64,000 bases of DNA from NCBI RefSeq assembly GCF_003112515.1, contig NZ_BEVZ01000002.1, positions 1-64,000 on the forward strand, in the 5' to 3' direction. The stretch is from Streptomyces fragilis (GTDB taxonomy: Bacteria > Actinomycetota > Actinomycetes > Streptomycetales > Streptomycetaceae). Positions 47,753 through 56,588 of this stretch are shown piece after piece. Every line of letters starts with the position of its first letter. Within the stretch, counting starts at the first letter, position 1. The notes below the pieces were generated by a model. That model was not told where the DNA came from. It made no database searches and saw only the letters and a program-made list of their open reading frames with translations. The position numbers and the translations under genes are program-made.

Positions 47753-49393
47753 ATGCTCACGCCCCGCCGCGCAGCCCGCGCCGCCCTGCTCGCCTCGGCC
47801 GTCTCCGTCTGCCTGGTGGCCGCCGCCGCGCCCGACCCGATCCCCGCCGAGCCCCTCGGCGTCGGCGACCGCCTCTTCCCCCAGTTGGGCAACCCGGGAT
47901 ACGACGTCCGCTCCTACGACCTGCGCTTCGCCTACCCGGGCTCCAACACCCGGCCGATGAAGGCGGTCACGACGATCAAGGCCGAGGTGACCCACCGCCT
48001 GGAGCGGATCAACCTCGACTTCGCGCACGGCAAGGTCTCCTCGGTGACGGTGGACGGCGCGAAGGCCGCGTTCGCCACCGCCGGCGAGGACCTGGTGATC
48101 ACGCCCCGCCGGATGCCCGGCCCCGGCGACACCACCCGGATCGTCGTCCGGCACACCAGCGACCCCCGGCCGCCGAAGGACCAGCAGCACGGCTGGGTGG
48201 TGACCAAGGACGGCCTCGCCATGGCCAACCAGGCCGACGCCGCCCACCTGGTCTTCCCCTGCAACGACCACCCCTCCGACAAGGCGCTCTACACGATCCG
48301 CGTCACCGCGCCCGCCGCGCTGACGGCCGTGGCGAACGGCCTGCCGGACAAGCGGCCCAGGGACGCCCGCCGGGCCGCCGGAAGCCGTACCTGGACCTAC
48401 CGGAGCAAGCACCCGATGGCCACCGAGCTGGTCCAGGTCTCGGTGGGCCGCTCCACCGTGGTCGGCCGGAAGGGGCCGCACGGGCTGCCGCTGCGGGACG
48501 TCGTCCCCGCCGCCGACCGGGAGAAGCTGGAGCCCTGGCTGGCGAAGACGCCCGCCCAGATCGCGTGGATGGAGAACAAGGTCGGTCCCTACCCGTTCGA
48601 GACGTACGGGGTACTGATCGCCGACACCGCCACCGGGTTCGAGCTGGAGACCCAGACGCTCTCCCTCTTCGAGCGCTTCCTGTTCACCGAGCCCGCCATC
48701 CCCGCCTGGCTGGTCGAGTCGATCATGGTGCACGAACTCGCCCACCAGTGGTTCGGCGACAGCGTCACCCCGGCCACCTGGTCCGACGTCTGGCTCAACG
48801 AGGGACACGCCACCTGGTACGAGGCGCTCTACGGCGAGGAGACCGGGCACCGCACCCTGGAGGAGCGGATGAAGGCCGCGTACGCCTCCTCCGACAAGTG
48901 GCGCGCCGCCGGGGGACCGCCGGCCGCCCCCAAGCGGCCCGGGGACGGGCAGAAGATCGGCATCTTCCGGCCGGTGATCTACGACGGCGCGGCGCTGGTC
49001 CTGTACGCCCTGCGGCAGGAGATCGGGCGGCACGCGTTCGAGCAGGTCGAGCGCGCCTGGGTGCACCGCCACCAGGACGCCACCGCGACGACCGCCGACT
49101 TCGTCCGGCTCGCCTCCGAGGTCGCCGGGCGGGAGCTGGACGGCTTCTTCCGGGCCTGGCTCCAGGACACCCGGACCCCGCCGATGCCGGGGCACCCGGA
49201 CTGGAAGGCGGAGGCCCCCACGGCCGCGGACAAGCCGGCCGAGGGCCGCACGGTGATCCCCGCCCCGGGCCTCGGCCACGGAGGGAACCGGCACACGGGA
49301 TACGGGGCCATGGGGCACGGGGCCATGGGGCACGAACACGTGGGGCACGGACACATGGGACTCACGTACATGGAGCGCGGCCACGTGCGGTGA
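47753..49393 (+). CDS. secreted M1-family metallopeptidase with His/Met-rich tail
   Basis: A 546-residue aminopeptidase N-like enzyme. A signal peptide (about 1-27; RRAARAALLASAVSVCLVAAAA) leads into the beta-saddle domain and the gluzincin domain. The zinc site HELAHQW gives His327, Glu328 and His331, and NEGHATWYE supplies Glu350, 18 residues on as in the family. The exopeptidase GAMEN motif is replaced by TGFELETQ, as is seen in actinobacterial relatives I recall. It is shorter than full aminopeptidase N (about 850) and lacks the long C-terminal domain. The last 40 residues are Gly/His/Met-rich (about 507-546). TAGCCG lies just before ATG 47753; there is a weak GGGGG site. Confidence 0.9.
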   Translation: MLTPRRAARAALLASAVSVCLVAAAAPDPIPAEPLGVGDRLFPQLGNPGYDVRSYDLRFAYPGSNTRPMKAVTTIKAEVTHRLERINLDFAHGKVSSVTVDGAKAAFATAGEDLVITPRRMPGPGDTTRIVVRHTSDPRPPKDQQHGWVVTKDGLAMANQADAAHLVFPCNDHPSDKALYTIRVTAPAALTAVANGLPDKRPRDARRAAGSRTWTYRSKHPMATELVQVSVGRSTVVGRKGPHGLPLRDVVPAADREKLEPWLAKTPAQIAWMENKVGPYPFETYGVLIADTATGFELETQTLSLFERFLFTEPAIPAWLVESIMVHELAHQWFGDSVTPATWSDVWLNEGHATWYEALYGEETGHRTLEERMKAAYASSDKWRAAGGPPAAPKRPGDGQKIGIFRPVIYDGAALVLYALRQEIGRHAFEQVERAWVHRHQDATATTADFVRLASEVAGRELDGFFRAWLQDTRTPPMPGHPDWKAEAPTAADKPAEGRTVIPAPGLGHGGNRHTGYGAMGHGAMGHEHVGHGHMGLTYMERGHVR

Positions 49394-49595
49394 CAGCACC
49401 GGACCCCGCGCGCGGGTGACCGCCGCGCGGGTGCACCCCCGTCGCGGCGGCACATAACCCGGTGACGTGACCGCGGCGCCGTGGGACCATCGGGGGGCAC
49501 GGGCGGGTTGCCCGGGAATCTCCCGGGGCACCCTGACGTTGTGCCCAGTGACGGACCGTACGGCCTGTCATCCTCCCTTTCGACGTAAGGACCCA

Positions 49596-51074
49596 ATGAC
49601 CTCCTCTTCATCCACTTCCCAGGACTCTCAGCGCGCCGCGCACGCCCTTCGGGCCGATGCCCTGATGGAAGAGGACGTCGCCTGGAGCCACGAGATCGAC
49701 GGTGAGCGGGACGGCGAGCAGTTCGACCGCTCCGAGCGCGCGGCCCTGCGCCGCGTCGCGGGCCTCTCCACCGAGCTCGAGGACGTCACCGAGGTCGAGT
49801 ACCGGCAGCTCCGCCTGGAGCGGGTGGTACTCGTCGGAGTGTGGACCTCCGGTACGGCGCGCGACGCGGAGAACTCGCTGGCCGAGCTGGCCGCCCTCGC
49901 CGAGACGGCGGGCGCACTGGTGCTCGACGGCGTCGTCCAGCGGCGCGACAAGCCCGACGCGGCCACCTACATCGGCTCCGGCAAGGCCAACGAACTGCGC
50001 GACATCGTCATCGAGTCGGGCGCGGACACCGTCATCTGCGACGGTGAGCTGAGCCCCGGCCAGCTGATCCACCTCGAGGACGTCGTCAAGGTCAAGGTCA
50101 TCGACCGGACCGCGCTGATCCTCGACATCTTCGCCCAGCACGCCAAGTCCCGCGAGGGCAAGGCACAGGTCGCGCTGGCGCAGATGCAGTACATGCTTCC
50201 GCGACTGCGCGGCTGGGGTCAGTCCCTGTCCCGCCAGATGGGCGGCGGCAAGGGCGGCGGCCTCGCCACCCGTGGTCCCGGTGAGACCAAGATCGAGACG
50301 GACCGGCGGCGGATCCGCGAGAAGATGGCGAAGATGCGCCGGGAGATCGCGGAGATGAAGACCGGCCGTGACGTGAAGCGTCAGGAGCGGCGCCGCAACA
50401 AGGTGCCGTCGGTCGCCATCGCCGGTTACACCAACGCCGGCAAGTCGTCCCTGCTCAACCGCCTCACCGGCGCCGGCGTCCTGGTCGAGAACGCGCTGTT
50501 CGCGACCCTGGACCCGACCGTGCGCCGGGCCGAGACGCCCAGCGGGCGGGTGTACACGCTGGCCGACACCGTCGGCTTCGTGCGCCACCTGCCGCACCAC
50601 CTGGTCGAGGCGTTCCGCTCCACCATGGAGGAGGTCGGCGACTCCGACCTGATCCTGCACGTGGTGGACGGCTCGCACCCGAACCCGGAGGAGCAGCTGG
50701 CCGCGGTCCGCGAGGTGATCCGTGACGTCGGCGCCACCGGCGTGCCGGAGATCGTCGTGATCAACAAGGCGGACGCCGCGGACCCGCTGGAGCTGCAGCG
50801 GCTGATGCGGGTCGAGAAGCGCTCCATCGCGGTGTCGGCCCGTACCGGGCAGGGCATCGACGAGCTGCTGGAGCTGATCGACGCCGAGCTGCCCCGCCCG
50901 GCCGTCGAGGTCGAGGCGCTCATTCCGTACACCCACGGCAAGCTCGTGGCGCGGGCGCACGCCGAGGGCGAGGTGCTCTCCGAGGAGCACACCGCCGAGG
51001 GCACCCTCATGAAGGTCCGGGTGCACGAGGAGCTGGCGTCGGACCTCGCTCCGTACACGCCGGCCGCCGCCTGA
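49596..51074 (+). CDS. hflX: ribosome-associated GTPase HflX
   Basis: HflX is a GTPase that splits stalled 70S ribosomes, especially after heat or antibiotic stress. The 492-residue protein has the HflX N-terminal domain (about 85-190; ETAGALVLDGVVQRRDKPDAATYIGSGKANEL), the linker with RQMGGGKGGGLATRGPGETKIETDRRRI, and the G domain with G1 GYTNAGKSS (277-285), G3 DTVGF and G4 NKAD. The N terminus (1-80) is a Ser- and Glu-rich extension common in actinomycetes. AAGG lies 7 nt before ATG 49596. A bidirectional terminator follows. Confidence 0.95.
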   Translation: MTSSSSTSQDSQRAAHALRADALMEEDVAWSHEIDGERDGEQFDRSERAALRRVAGLSTELEDVTEVEYRQLRLERVVLVGVWTSGTARDAENSLAELAALAETAGALVLDGVVQRRDKPDAATYIGSGKANELRDIVIESGADTVICDGELSPGQLIHLEDVVKVKVIDRTALILDIFAQHAKSREGKAQVALAQMQYMLPRLRGWGQSLSRQMGGGKGGGLATRGPGETKIETDRRRIREKMAKMRREIAEMKTGRDVKRQERRRNKVPSVAIAGYTNAGKSSLLNRLTGAGVLVENALFATLDPTVRRAETPSGRVYTLADTVGFVRHLPHHLVEAFRSTMEEVGDSDLILHVVDGSHPNPEEQLAAVREVIRDVGATGVPEIVVINKADAADPLELQRLMRVEKRSIAVSARTGQGIDELLELIDAELPRPAVEVEALIPYTHGKLVARAHAEGEVLSEEHTAEGTLMKVRVHEELASDLAPYTPAAA

Positions 51075-51124
51075 CCCCGCGGCCGTGACCTCCGGGTCAC
51101 CGCACCGTGGGAGCCGTCTACGAC

Positions 51125-51164
51125 GAGGGCCCGCCTTCCCGTTCGACCGGGAGGGCGGGCCCTC
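51125..51164. terminator. bidirectional terminator between hflX and the protease gene
   Basis: A 17-bp near-perfect stem (GAGGGCCCGCCTTCCCG / CGGGAGGGCGGGCCCTC) with loop TTCGAC, in the 111-bp convergent gap. Confidence 0.88.
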
Positions 51165-51185
51165 GGCTCGTGGGGGCCGGCGCCA

Positions 51186-52412
51186 CTACTCGGCGCTGAC
51201 CGCCTGGTAGAGCTTCTCGGCCTGGGCGTCGAGGCGCGGACCGGCCAGCCAGCCCGCCGAGATCGGGCCGATGGAGGTGTTGGAGACCAGCGCCTGCTTG
51301 CCGTCGGAGCCCTTCGCGACCCAGCCGCCACCGGAGGAACCGGCCGTCATCGAGCAGCCGATCCGGTACATGGTCGGGTCGCTGGCCACCACCGACAGAC
51401 GGCCGGGCTCGTCCTGGCACCGGAACATCCGCTCACCGTCGTACGGGGCGGCCGCCGGGTAGCCCGTGGCGGTGATGCTGTCGACGTCCGGCACGGCCGG
51501 GGCGTCGAACTCGACCGGCAGCGCCGCGCCCACCGTCTCCTCCAGCGACTTGCCGCCGCCGTTCTCCGGGGTCACCTTCAGCACCGCGTAGTCGAACGGC
51601 GCGCCGTTGCCGCCGGTCTGGCCGCCCTGCGAGATCCACTGGTCCGAGGTCATCGCGACCTGGGCCCACCACAGGCCGTGCGGGGCGAGCTGCCCGGGCG
51701 CGGCGTCGGCCAGCTCCTGGCCGCTGAGGCCCTTGTCGTTGTAGGCGGGCACGAAGGCGATGTTGCGGTACCAGCCGCCCTTCTCACCGGCGTGCACGCA
51801 GTGGCCCGCCGTCCACACCAGGTTCGACTTCCCCGGGTTGGCGGGATCCTTCACCACGGTGGCCGAACAGACCATGGTGCCCTGCGGCCCGTCGAAGAAG
51901 AGCTTGCCCGCGGCGGGCGCGGACCTGCTGTACGGCGTCGCCACCGCGGCGGCCTTCACCACCGCGGGCGTCGGGTCGGTCACGCCCTGGTCCCCGGAGA
52001 GGTCGCTCTCCTCGACGGTGTTCGCCGGGTCCTCGGCCCCCCGCATGCGGTCGGAGTTCCAGAGGTCCTCGATGATCGGGTTGATGAACTGGTCGGCCTC
52101 ACGCAGCCAGTCGTCCCTGTCCCAGTTCTTCCACGCGCCGCCCCGCCACTCGTCGAGGTCGATCCCGTGCTCCTTGAGCTTGTCCGTCAGCTCCTGGGGG
52201 ATCTTGATCTCTCCGTCGCCGACGTCCGGCAGGGACACCTTCGGCTTGTCACCGGCGGTGACGTCCTCCGGACCGCAGGCGCCGGCCGTCAGCGCCAGGG
52301 CGGACGCGAGGACGACCGCCGCGAGGGGGCGGAAGCCACCGCGACGGGCGCGAGGGGACCCGCCCCCGGTCGTTCCCCGGCCGTTCGGAAAGGGCGGGCG
52401 TATGGGTCGCAT
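51186..52412 (-). CDS. trypsin-like serine protease lipoprotein
   Basis: A 408-residue exported protease. The signal peptide has an Arg pair (PRARRG) before a hydrophobic core, ending at LTAGAC with lipidated Cys46. The chymotrypsin-fold domain (about 190-400) keeps the triad: His in VWTAGHCVHAG, Asp in PFDYAVLKV, Ser in GSSGGGWV. Residues 50-185 form a polar propeptide-like region with many Asp/Trp/Lys. ATG 52412 is used for the GGGGAG site 8 nt upstream. It is transcribed divergently from the siderophore genes. The substrate is unknown. Confidence 0.88.
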   Translation of the reverse strand: MRPIRPPFPNGRGTTGGGSPRARRGGFRPLAAVVLASALALTAGACGPEDVTAGDKPKVSLPDVGDGEIKIPQELTDKLKEHGIDLDEWRGGAWKNWDRDDWLREADQFINPIIEDLWNSDRMRGAEDPANTVEESDLSGDQGVTDPTPAVVKAAAVATPYSRSAPAAGKLFFDGPQGTMVCSATVVKDPANPGKSNLVWTAGHCVHAGEKGGWYRNIAFVPAYNDKGLSGQELADAAPGQLAPHGLWWAQVAMTSDQWISQGGQTGGNGAPFDYAVLKVTPENGGGKSLEETVGAALPVEFDAPAVPDVDSITATGYPAAAPYDGERMFRCQDEPGRLSVVASDPTMYRIGCSMTAGSSGGGWVAKGSDGKQALVSNTSIGPISAGWLAGPRLDAQAEKLYQAVSAE

Positions 52413-52480
52413 TGCGGAACTCCCCCTGGCGTGAGTGCGTTCGGACGTGTCGGGACCGGTCACCCACGGTGCCCGATCAG

Positions 52481-52502
52481 CCACCGCCACCCTAGGCGGT
52501 GG
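52481..52502. promoter_or_regulatory. dyad in the divergent protease/aminotransferase region
   Basis: CCACCGCC-ACCCTA-GGCGGTGG, a perfect 8-bp inverted repeat. On the minus strand it contains TAGGGT, a possible -10 of the protease gene, so a bound regulator could block that promoter. Confidence 0.35.
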
Positions 52503-52684
52503 CTGTGGGTGACTGCCGACGGATCGGCAACGGTTCCGTCACGAGGGGCAGTCGGCTCACCCTGCGGCTTTCCCGGAAATCGGGTTTCACCCGTGTCCCC
52601 CGCGAAGGCCCGGAAGTTGTAGCGGTGAGGGGACGGCTGTCCGTGCGCCGGCCTCGACGACGTGGGCGGCGGGAGGACCAGAGG

Positions 52685-53878
52685 GTGACCTTGACCGAAT
52701 CCGTGCGCAGGCAGCCGCTGCGGGAGGCGTCGGCGCGGACCTACGCGCGCGCCCTGCCGATCGTGCCGGTGCGTGCCCGGGGCATGACCGTCGAGGGCGC
52801 CGACGGCCGCCGCTACCTGGACTGCCTGTCGGGGGACGGGGCGCTGGCGCTGGGGCACAACCACCCCGTGGTGCTGGCGGCGGTGCGCGAGGTGCTGGAC
52901 TCCGGCGCGCCCATCGGCGTGCTGGACCTGAGCACACCGGTCGAGGAGCGGTTCGTCGCCGAACTGCTCGCCACGCTGCCGCCCGAGCAGGCGCGGGGCG
53001 CGCAGGTCCGCCTGTGCGGGCCCACCGCCGCCGACGCCCTCGCCACGGCCTCCCGTCTGGTCCAGGAGGCCACCGGGGTCGCCGGGCCACCGGCGTCCGC
53101 CGACCCCTCGGGGGAGGGCCGCGAGGGCGTGGAAGGGCTGCTGGAACGCTGCGGTGCGGGAGGCCCGCGGCCCGCCGCGGTGGTCGCCGAACCCCTGGAC
53201 GACGTGCGGCTACGCGGGCTGAGGGAGACGACGCGGGCGCTCGGGGTGCCGCTGATCGTCGACGAGACGGTGACCGGCGTCGGGCGGACCGGCGCGTTCT
53301 GGGCCGTCGAGCACAGCGGCGTGACCCCGGACGTGATGGTGCTGGCCAAGGCCATCGGCGGCAGCCTGCCGCTGGCCGTGGTGGTGCACCGCGCCGACCT
53401 GAGCCCCGCCGCCACGCACAGCGCGGCCGGCTCCGCCGTCCGGGCCGCGCCCGCCGACGAGGCGCGAGGCAACCAGCTCGCCATGGCGGCGGGTGCGGCG
53501 ACCCTCGCCCACGTCCGCGAACACCGACTGGCCGAGCGGGCCGCGGTGGTGGGGGAGCGCATGCTGGCCCGGCTGTGCGACCTCGCCACCCGTTTCCCGT
53601 GCGTCTCGGGCGTCCGCGGGCGCGGGCTGATGCTGGGCCTGGACTTCACGGACCCCGGGCACAGCTCCGTTCCCGGGGAGCCGCGCGGTGTCCGTGGGCT
53701 CGCGGCGGCGGTGCGGCGGGAGTGCCTGCGGCGGGGGCTGATCGTCGGGCTCGGCGGCCCGCGAGCCGAAGCGGTGCGGCTGCTGCCGCCGCTGACGGTC
53801 AGCGACGAACAGGCGGACGCCGTACTGGAGCGGCTGGCCGACGCGGTGGGGGCCGCGGCGGACACCGCACGCTCCTGA
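52685..53878 (+). CDS. class III aminotransferase of the siderophore cluster, internally shortened
   Basis: A 397-residue PLP enzyme of the ornithine/diaminobutyrate aminotransferase fold. Typical blocks are LDCLSGDGALALGHNHPVVLAAV, CGPTAADALATASRLV, LIVDETVTGVGRTG (PLP Asp) and VLAKAIGGSLPLAVV (Schiff-base Lys). Compared with EctB-type enzymes about 40-45 residues are missing between CGPTAADAL...TG and AAVVAEP, including the FHGMT segment whose aromatic residue stacks on PLP. It may be a degenerate or repurposed enzyme. GTG 52685 has GGGAGGA 8 nt upstream. It would supply a diamine or amino-acid precursor for the NIS synthetase encoded 187 bp downstream. Confidence 0.82.
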   Translation: MTLTESVRRQPLREASARTYARALPIVPVRARGMTVEGADGRRYLDCLSGDGALALGHNHPVVLAAVREVLDSGAPIGVLDLSTPVEERFVAELLATLPPEQARGAQVRLCGPTAADALATASRLVQEATGVAGPPASADPSGEGREGVEGLLERCGAGGPRPAAVVAEPLDDVRLRGLRETTRALGVPLIVDETVTGVGRTGAFWAVEHSGVTPDVMVLAKAIGGSLPLAVVVHRADLSPAATHSAAGSAVRAAPADEARGNQLAMAAGAATLAHVREHRLAERAAVVGERMLARLCDLATRFPCVSGVRGRGLMLGLDFTDPGHSSVPGEPRGVRGLAAAVRRECLRRGLIVGLGGPRAEAVRLLPPLTVSDEQADAVLERLADAVGAAADTARS

Positions 53879-54065
53879 ACCGTCCACGGGGGGCACCGCG
53901 CGACGGGACCGTGCCGCACTGTCCGCCGGGGCTCCGGCCCGCCCGGCAGCTTCGTACCGGACGCCACGGCCGCGCGGTGTCCGCTGTCCTGCTCCGCCCG
54001 TGTTCCCTGCCCACCCGCAGTCCGTACCGCCCGCAGTTCTGCACTCCCCCTGCTGTGAGGAACAG

Positions 54066-55958
54066 TTGAACGTCACCCCGCCCACCGAGCCGACCCTCCT
54101 GCCCCGCGCCAGGACCACCGGCGGCGACGCCGACGTGGACGGCGGCGCGGTCGCCGACCCGCTGGACGGCGCGGCCCCCCTGACCGTGGCCGACGCCGCC
54201 ACCGTGGAGAACCTGCTGCGCTGCTGGGTGAGGGAGCGGAACCTGCCCGCCCCACCGCCCGGGGCACCGCTGCGGGTGCCGCTGCCCGCGTGCGGCACCG
54301 AGCTCGTCGTGCCGGTCCGGTACTGGTCGCCCACCGGCCTGCACCGCTTCGGCGCGCCCCGGCCCGCCACCGTGCCCGCGTCCACGCCCGCCGTGGACGC
54401 CACCCTGCTGGCCGCCCTGCTGGCGCGGGAGACAGCGGCCCACGAGGAGACGGCTCCGCACGAGGGGACCGCGGCCCCCGGCCGACCGGGGGCGGCGCCC
54501 GGCGAGGGCCCCGACCTGGTCGCGCGGGTGATCGACTCGGTCCGCCGCACCGCCGTGTTCCTGACCGAGCGCACCCACGGCCCGGCCCCCGCTCCCGCTC
54601 CCGACCTCTTCCTCGACGCCGAACAGGCCCTGCTCCTCGGGCACTCCTTCCACCCGGCCCCCAAGAGCCGCGAAGGACTGACCGAGGAGGAACTCGCGCG
54701 GTACTCCCCGGAGACCCGGGGCGCGTTCCCCCTGCGCTGGGTCGCGGTCGCCCCCGGCGCCCTGGCCGCCGACTCGGCGTGGACCGAGGGCGGCAGAACC
54801 GTGCCCGCCCAGGACCTGACCGCCCGGCTGCACGGCCCGGCCCCCGACGCCCCGACCGGGCACGCGCTGCTTCCCGTGCACCCCTGGCAGTGGCGGCGGC
54901 TGCGCGACGACGGCCGGGTGACGGCGCTGCTGGACGCCGGCCTCCTCACCGACCTCGGCGCCCGGGGCGAACCCTGGAGCCCCACCTCGTCCGTCCGCAC
55001 CCTGTACCGCACCGGCGCCCCCACGATGCTCAAGCTGTCACTGGGCCTGCGCGTCACCAACTCGCTCCGGGAGAACCTCCGCAAGGAACTCCACCGGGGC
55101 GTCGAGGTCCACCGGCTGCTGCGCGGCGACCTCGGCGCCCGGCTGCGCGCCGCCCACCCCGGCTTCGACGTCGTCCGGGACCCCGCCTGGCTGGCCGTGG
55201 ACGCCCCGGACGGCAGCCCGCTGCGCGGGCTCGACGCGGTGCTGCGGCACAACCCCTTCGGCCCGGCCGACGACGTGCTGTGCGTCGCCGCGCTCTGCGC
55301 CCCCCGGCCCGCCGGCACGCGCCGCCCCGGCCGGCCCGTCTCCCGGCTCGCCGGCCTGGTCACCGGCCTCGCCGAACGCACCGGACGGCCCCTGGACGCG
55401 GTCTGCGCCGAGTGGCTCCTGCGGTACCTGCACGCCGTCGTCCGCCCGGTGCTGTGGCTGGACGGGGAGGCGGGCGTCGCGCTCGAGGCCCACCAGCAGA
55501 ACACCCTGGTCGTCCTCGACGCGGACGGCTGGCCGGCCGGCGGCCGCCACCGGGACAACCAGGGCTACTACTTCCGCGAGTCCCACCGGGCCCGGCTGGA
55601 GGCCCTGCTGCCCGGCGTGGGCCGCCGCAGCGACACCTTCGTCGCCGACGCCGTCACCGACGAACGCCTCGCCTACTACCTCGGCGTCAACAACGTCCTC
55701 GGCCTGATCGGCGCGTTCGGCTCGCAGCGGCTCGCCGACGAGCGCCTGCTGCTCGCCGCGTTCCGCCGCTTCCTGTCCGACGTGAGCACCGGGCCCGGCC
55801 GCACCCGCTCCCCGCTGCCCGCCCGGCTGCTCGACGAGCCGCTGCTGCGGTGCAAGGCCAACCTGCTCACCCGCCTGCGCGGACTCGACGAACTCGTCGG
55901 CCCGGTCGACACGCAGTCGGTGTACGTGACCGTCGCCAACCCGGTGTACGCCGGATGA
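54066..55958 (+). CDS. IucA/IucC-family NIS siderophore synthetase
   Basis: A 630-residue NRPS-independent siderophore synthetase that joins a carboxylate (often citrate) to an amine with ATP. Family motifs are clear: GHSFHPAPKSREGLTEEELARYSPE, LPVHPWQWRR, PTSSVRTLYR, KLSLGLRVTNSLRENLRKELHRGVEV, LEAHQQNTLV and RHRDNQGYYFRES. The first 55 residues are low complexity. The start is taken as TTG 54066 because GAGGAACAG precedes it; no ATG or GTG nearby has a ribosome site. It overlaps the acetyltransferase gene by ATGA. Subtype (A, B or C) and substrate cannot be read from sequence alone. Confidence 0.9.
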   Translation: MNVTPPTEPTLLPRARTTGGDADVDGGAVADPLDGAAPLTVADAATVENLLRCWVRERNLPAPPPGAPLRVPLPACGTELVVPVRYWSPTGLHRFGAPRPATVPASTPAVDATLLAALLARETAAHEETAPHEGTAAPGRPGAAPGEGPDLVARVIDSVRRTAVFLTERTHGPAPAPAPDLFLDAEQALLLGHSFHPAPKSREGLTEEELARYSPETRGAFPLRWVAVAPGALAADSAWTEGGRTVPAQDLTARLHGPAPDAPTGHALLPVHPWQWRRLRDDGRVTALLDAGLLTDLGARGEPWSPTSSVRTLYRTGAPTMLKLSLGLRVTNSLRENLRKELHRGVEVHRLLRGDLGARLRAAHPGFDVVRDPAWLAVDAPDGSPLRGLDAVLRHNPFGPADDVLCVAALCAPRPAGTRRPGRPVSRLAGLVTGLAERTGRPLDAVCAEWLLRYLHAVVRPVLWLDGEAGVALEAHQQNTLVVLDADGWPAGGRHRDNQGYYFRESHRARLEALLPGVGRRSDTFVADAVTDERLAYYLGVNNVLGLIGAFGSQRLADERLLLAAFRRFLSDVSTGPGRTRSPLPARLLDEPLLRCKANLLTRLRGLDELVGPVDTQSVYVTVANPVYAG

Positions 55959-56575
55959 CCGCCGCCGCGACCGCCCAGGCCTCCCCGGGCCTGGCCCGGC
56001 CCCGTCACCCGGGCCCGGCCGACGAGTGGTCTGCGGCCGCCACCCGGGCCGGGGAGTTCAGGCTGCTGCCCGTGCGTGTCGCGGAACACCTCGGCCTCGT
56101 CCACCGGTGGATGAACGACCCGGTGGTGGCGGCGTTCTGGGAGCTCGCCGGGCCGCCCCGGCGGACCGAGGAACACCTGCGCGCGCAGTACGCCGGCGGC
56201 GACCGGAGCCTGCCCTTCCTCGGCCTGCTCGACGGGCGGGCGATGAGCTACTGGGAGATCTACCGCGCCGACCTGGACCCGCTCGCCGACCACTACCCCG
56301 CGCGCCCCCACGACACCGGCGTGCACCTGCTGATCGGCGAGGCCGCCGACCGGGGCCGCGGGCTGGGCGCGGTGCTGCTGGACGCGGTGGCCCGGCTGGT
56401 CCTCCAGGAGCGTCCGGCCTGCCCGCGGGTGGTCGCCGAGCCCGACGTCCGCAACCACGCCTCCCTTGGCGCCTTCCGGAAGGCCGGTTTCCGCCGGGCC
56501 GCCGAGCTGGCGCTGCCCGGCAAACGCGCCGCCCTGCTGATCCGCGGGCGGAGCGTTGTCGGAGGGACGCACTAG
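55955..56575 (+). CDS. GNAT acyltransferase of siderophore biosynthesis (IucB/AlcB-like)
   Basis: A 206-residue acetyltransferase of the type that acylates hydroxylysine or diamine building blocks for siderophores. RWMNDPVVAAFWELAGPPRRTEEHLRAQ and SYWEIYRADLDPLADHY match the AlcB/IucB signature, then IGEAADRGRGLGAVLLDAV binds acetyl-CoA and NHASLGAFRKAGFRRA closes the fold. The start overlaps the synthetase stop (ATGA), tying it to that operon. No N-hydroxylase is encoded nearby, so the hydroxamate chemistry that usually precedes this step would have to come from elsewhere or be absent. Confidence 0.85.
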   Translation: MTAAATAQASPGLARPRHPGPADEWSAAATRAGEFRLLPVRVAEHLGLVHRWMNDPVVAAFWELAGPPRRTEEHLRAQYAGGDRSLPFLGLLDGRAMSYWEIYRADLDPLADHYPARPHDTGVHLLIGEAADRGRGLGAVLLDAVARLVLQERPACPRVVAEPDVRNHASLGAFRKAGFRRAAELALPGKRAALLIRGRSVVGGTH

Positions 56576-56588
56576 GGTTGGTGGGGCT

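Noticed and set aside
52491..52684. Iron (IdeR/DmdR) box before the siderophore operon
   Set aside because: No TTAGGTTAGGCTAACCTAA-like dyad is visible. CCTAGG within the dyad at 52489-52497 is too short to count.
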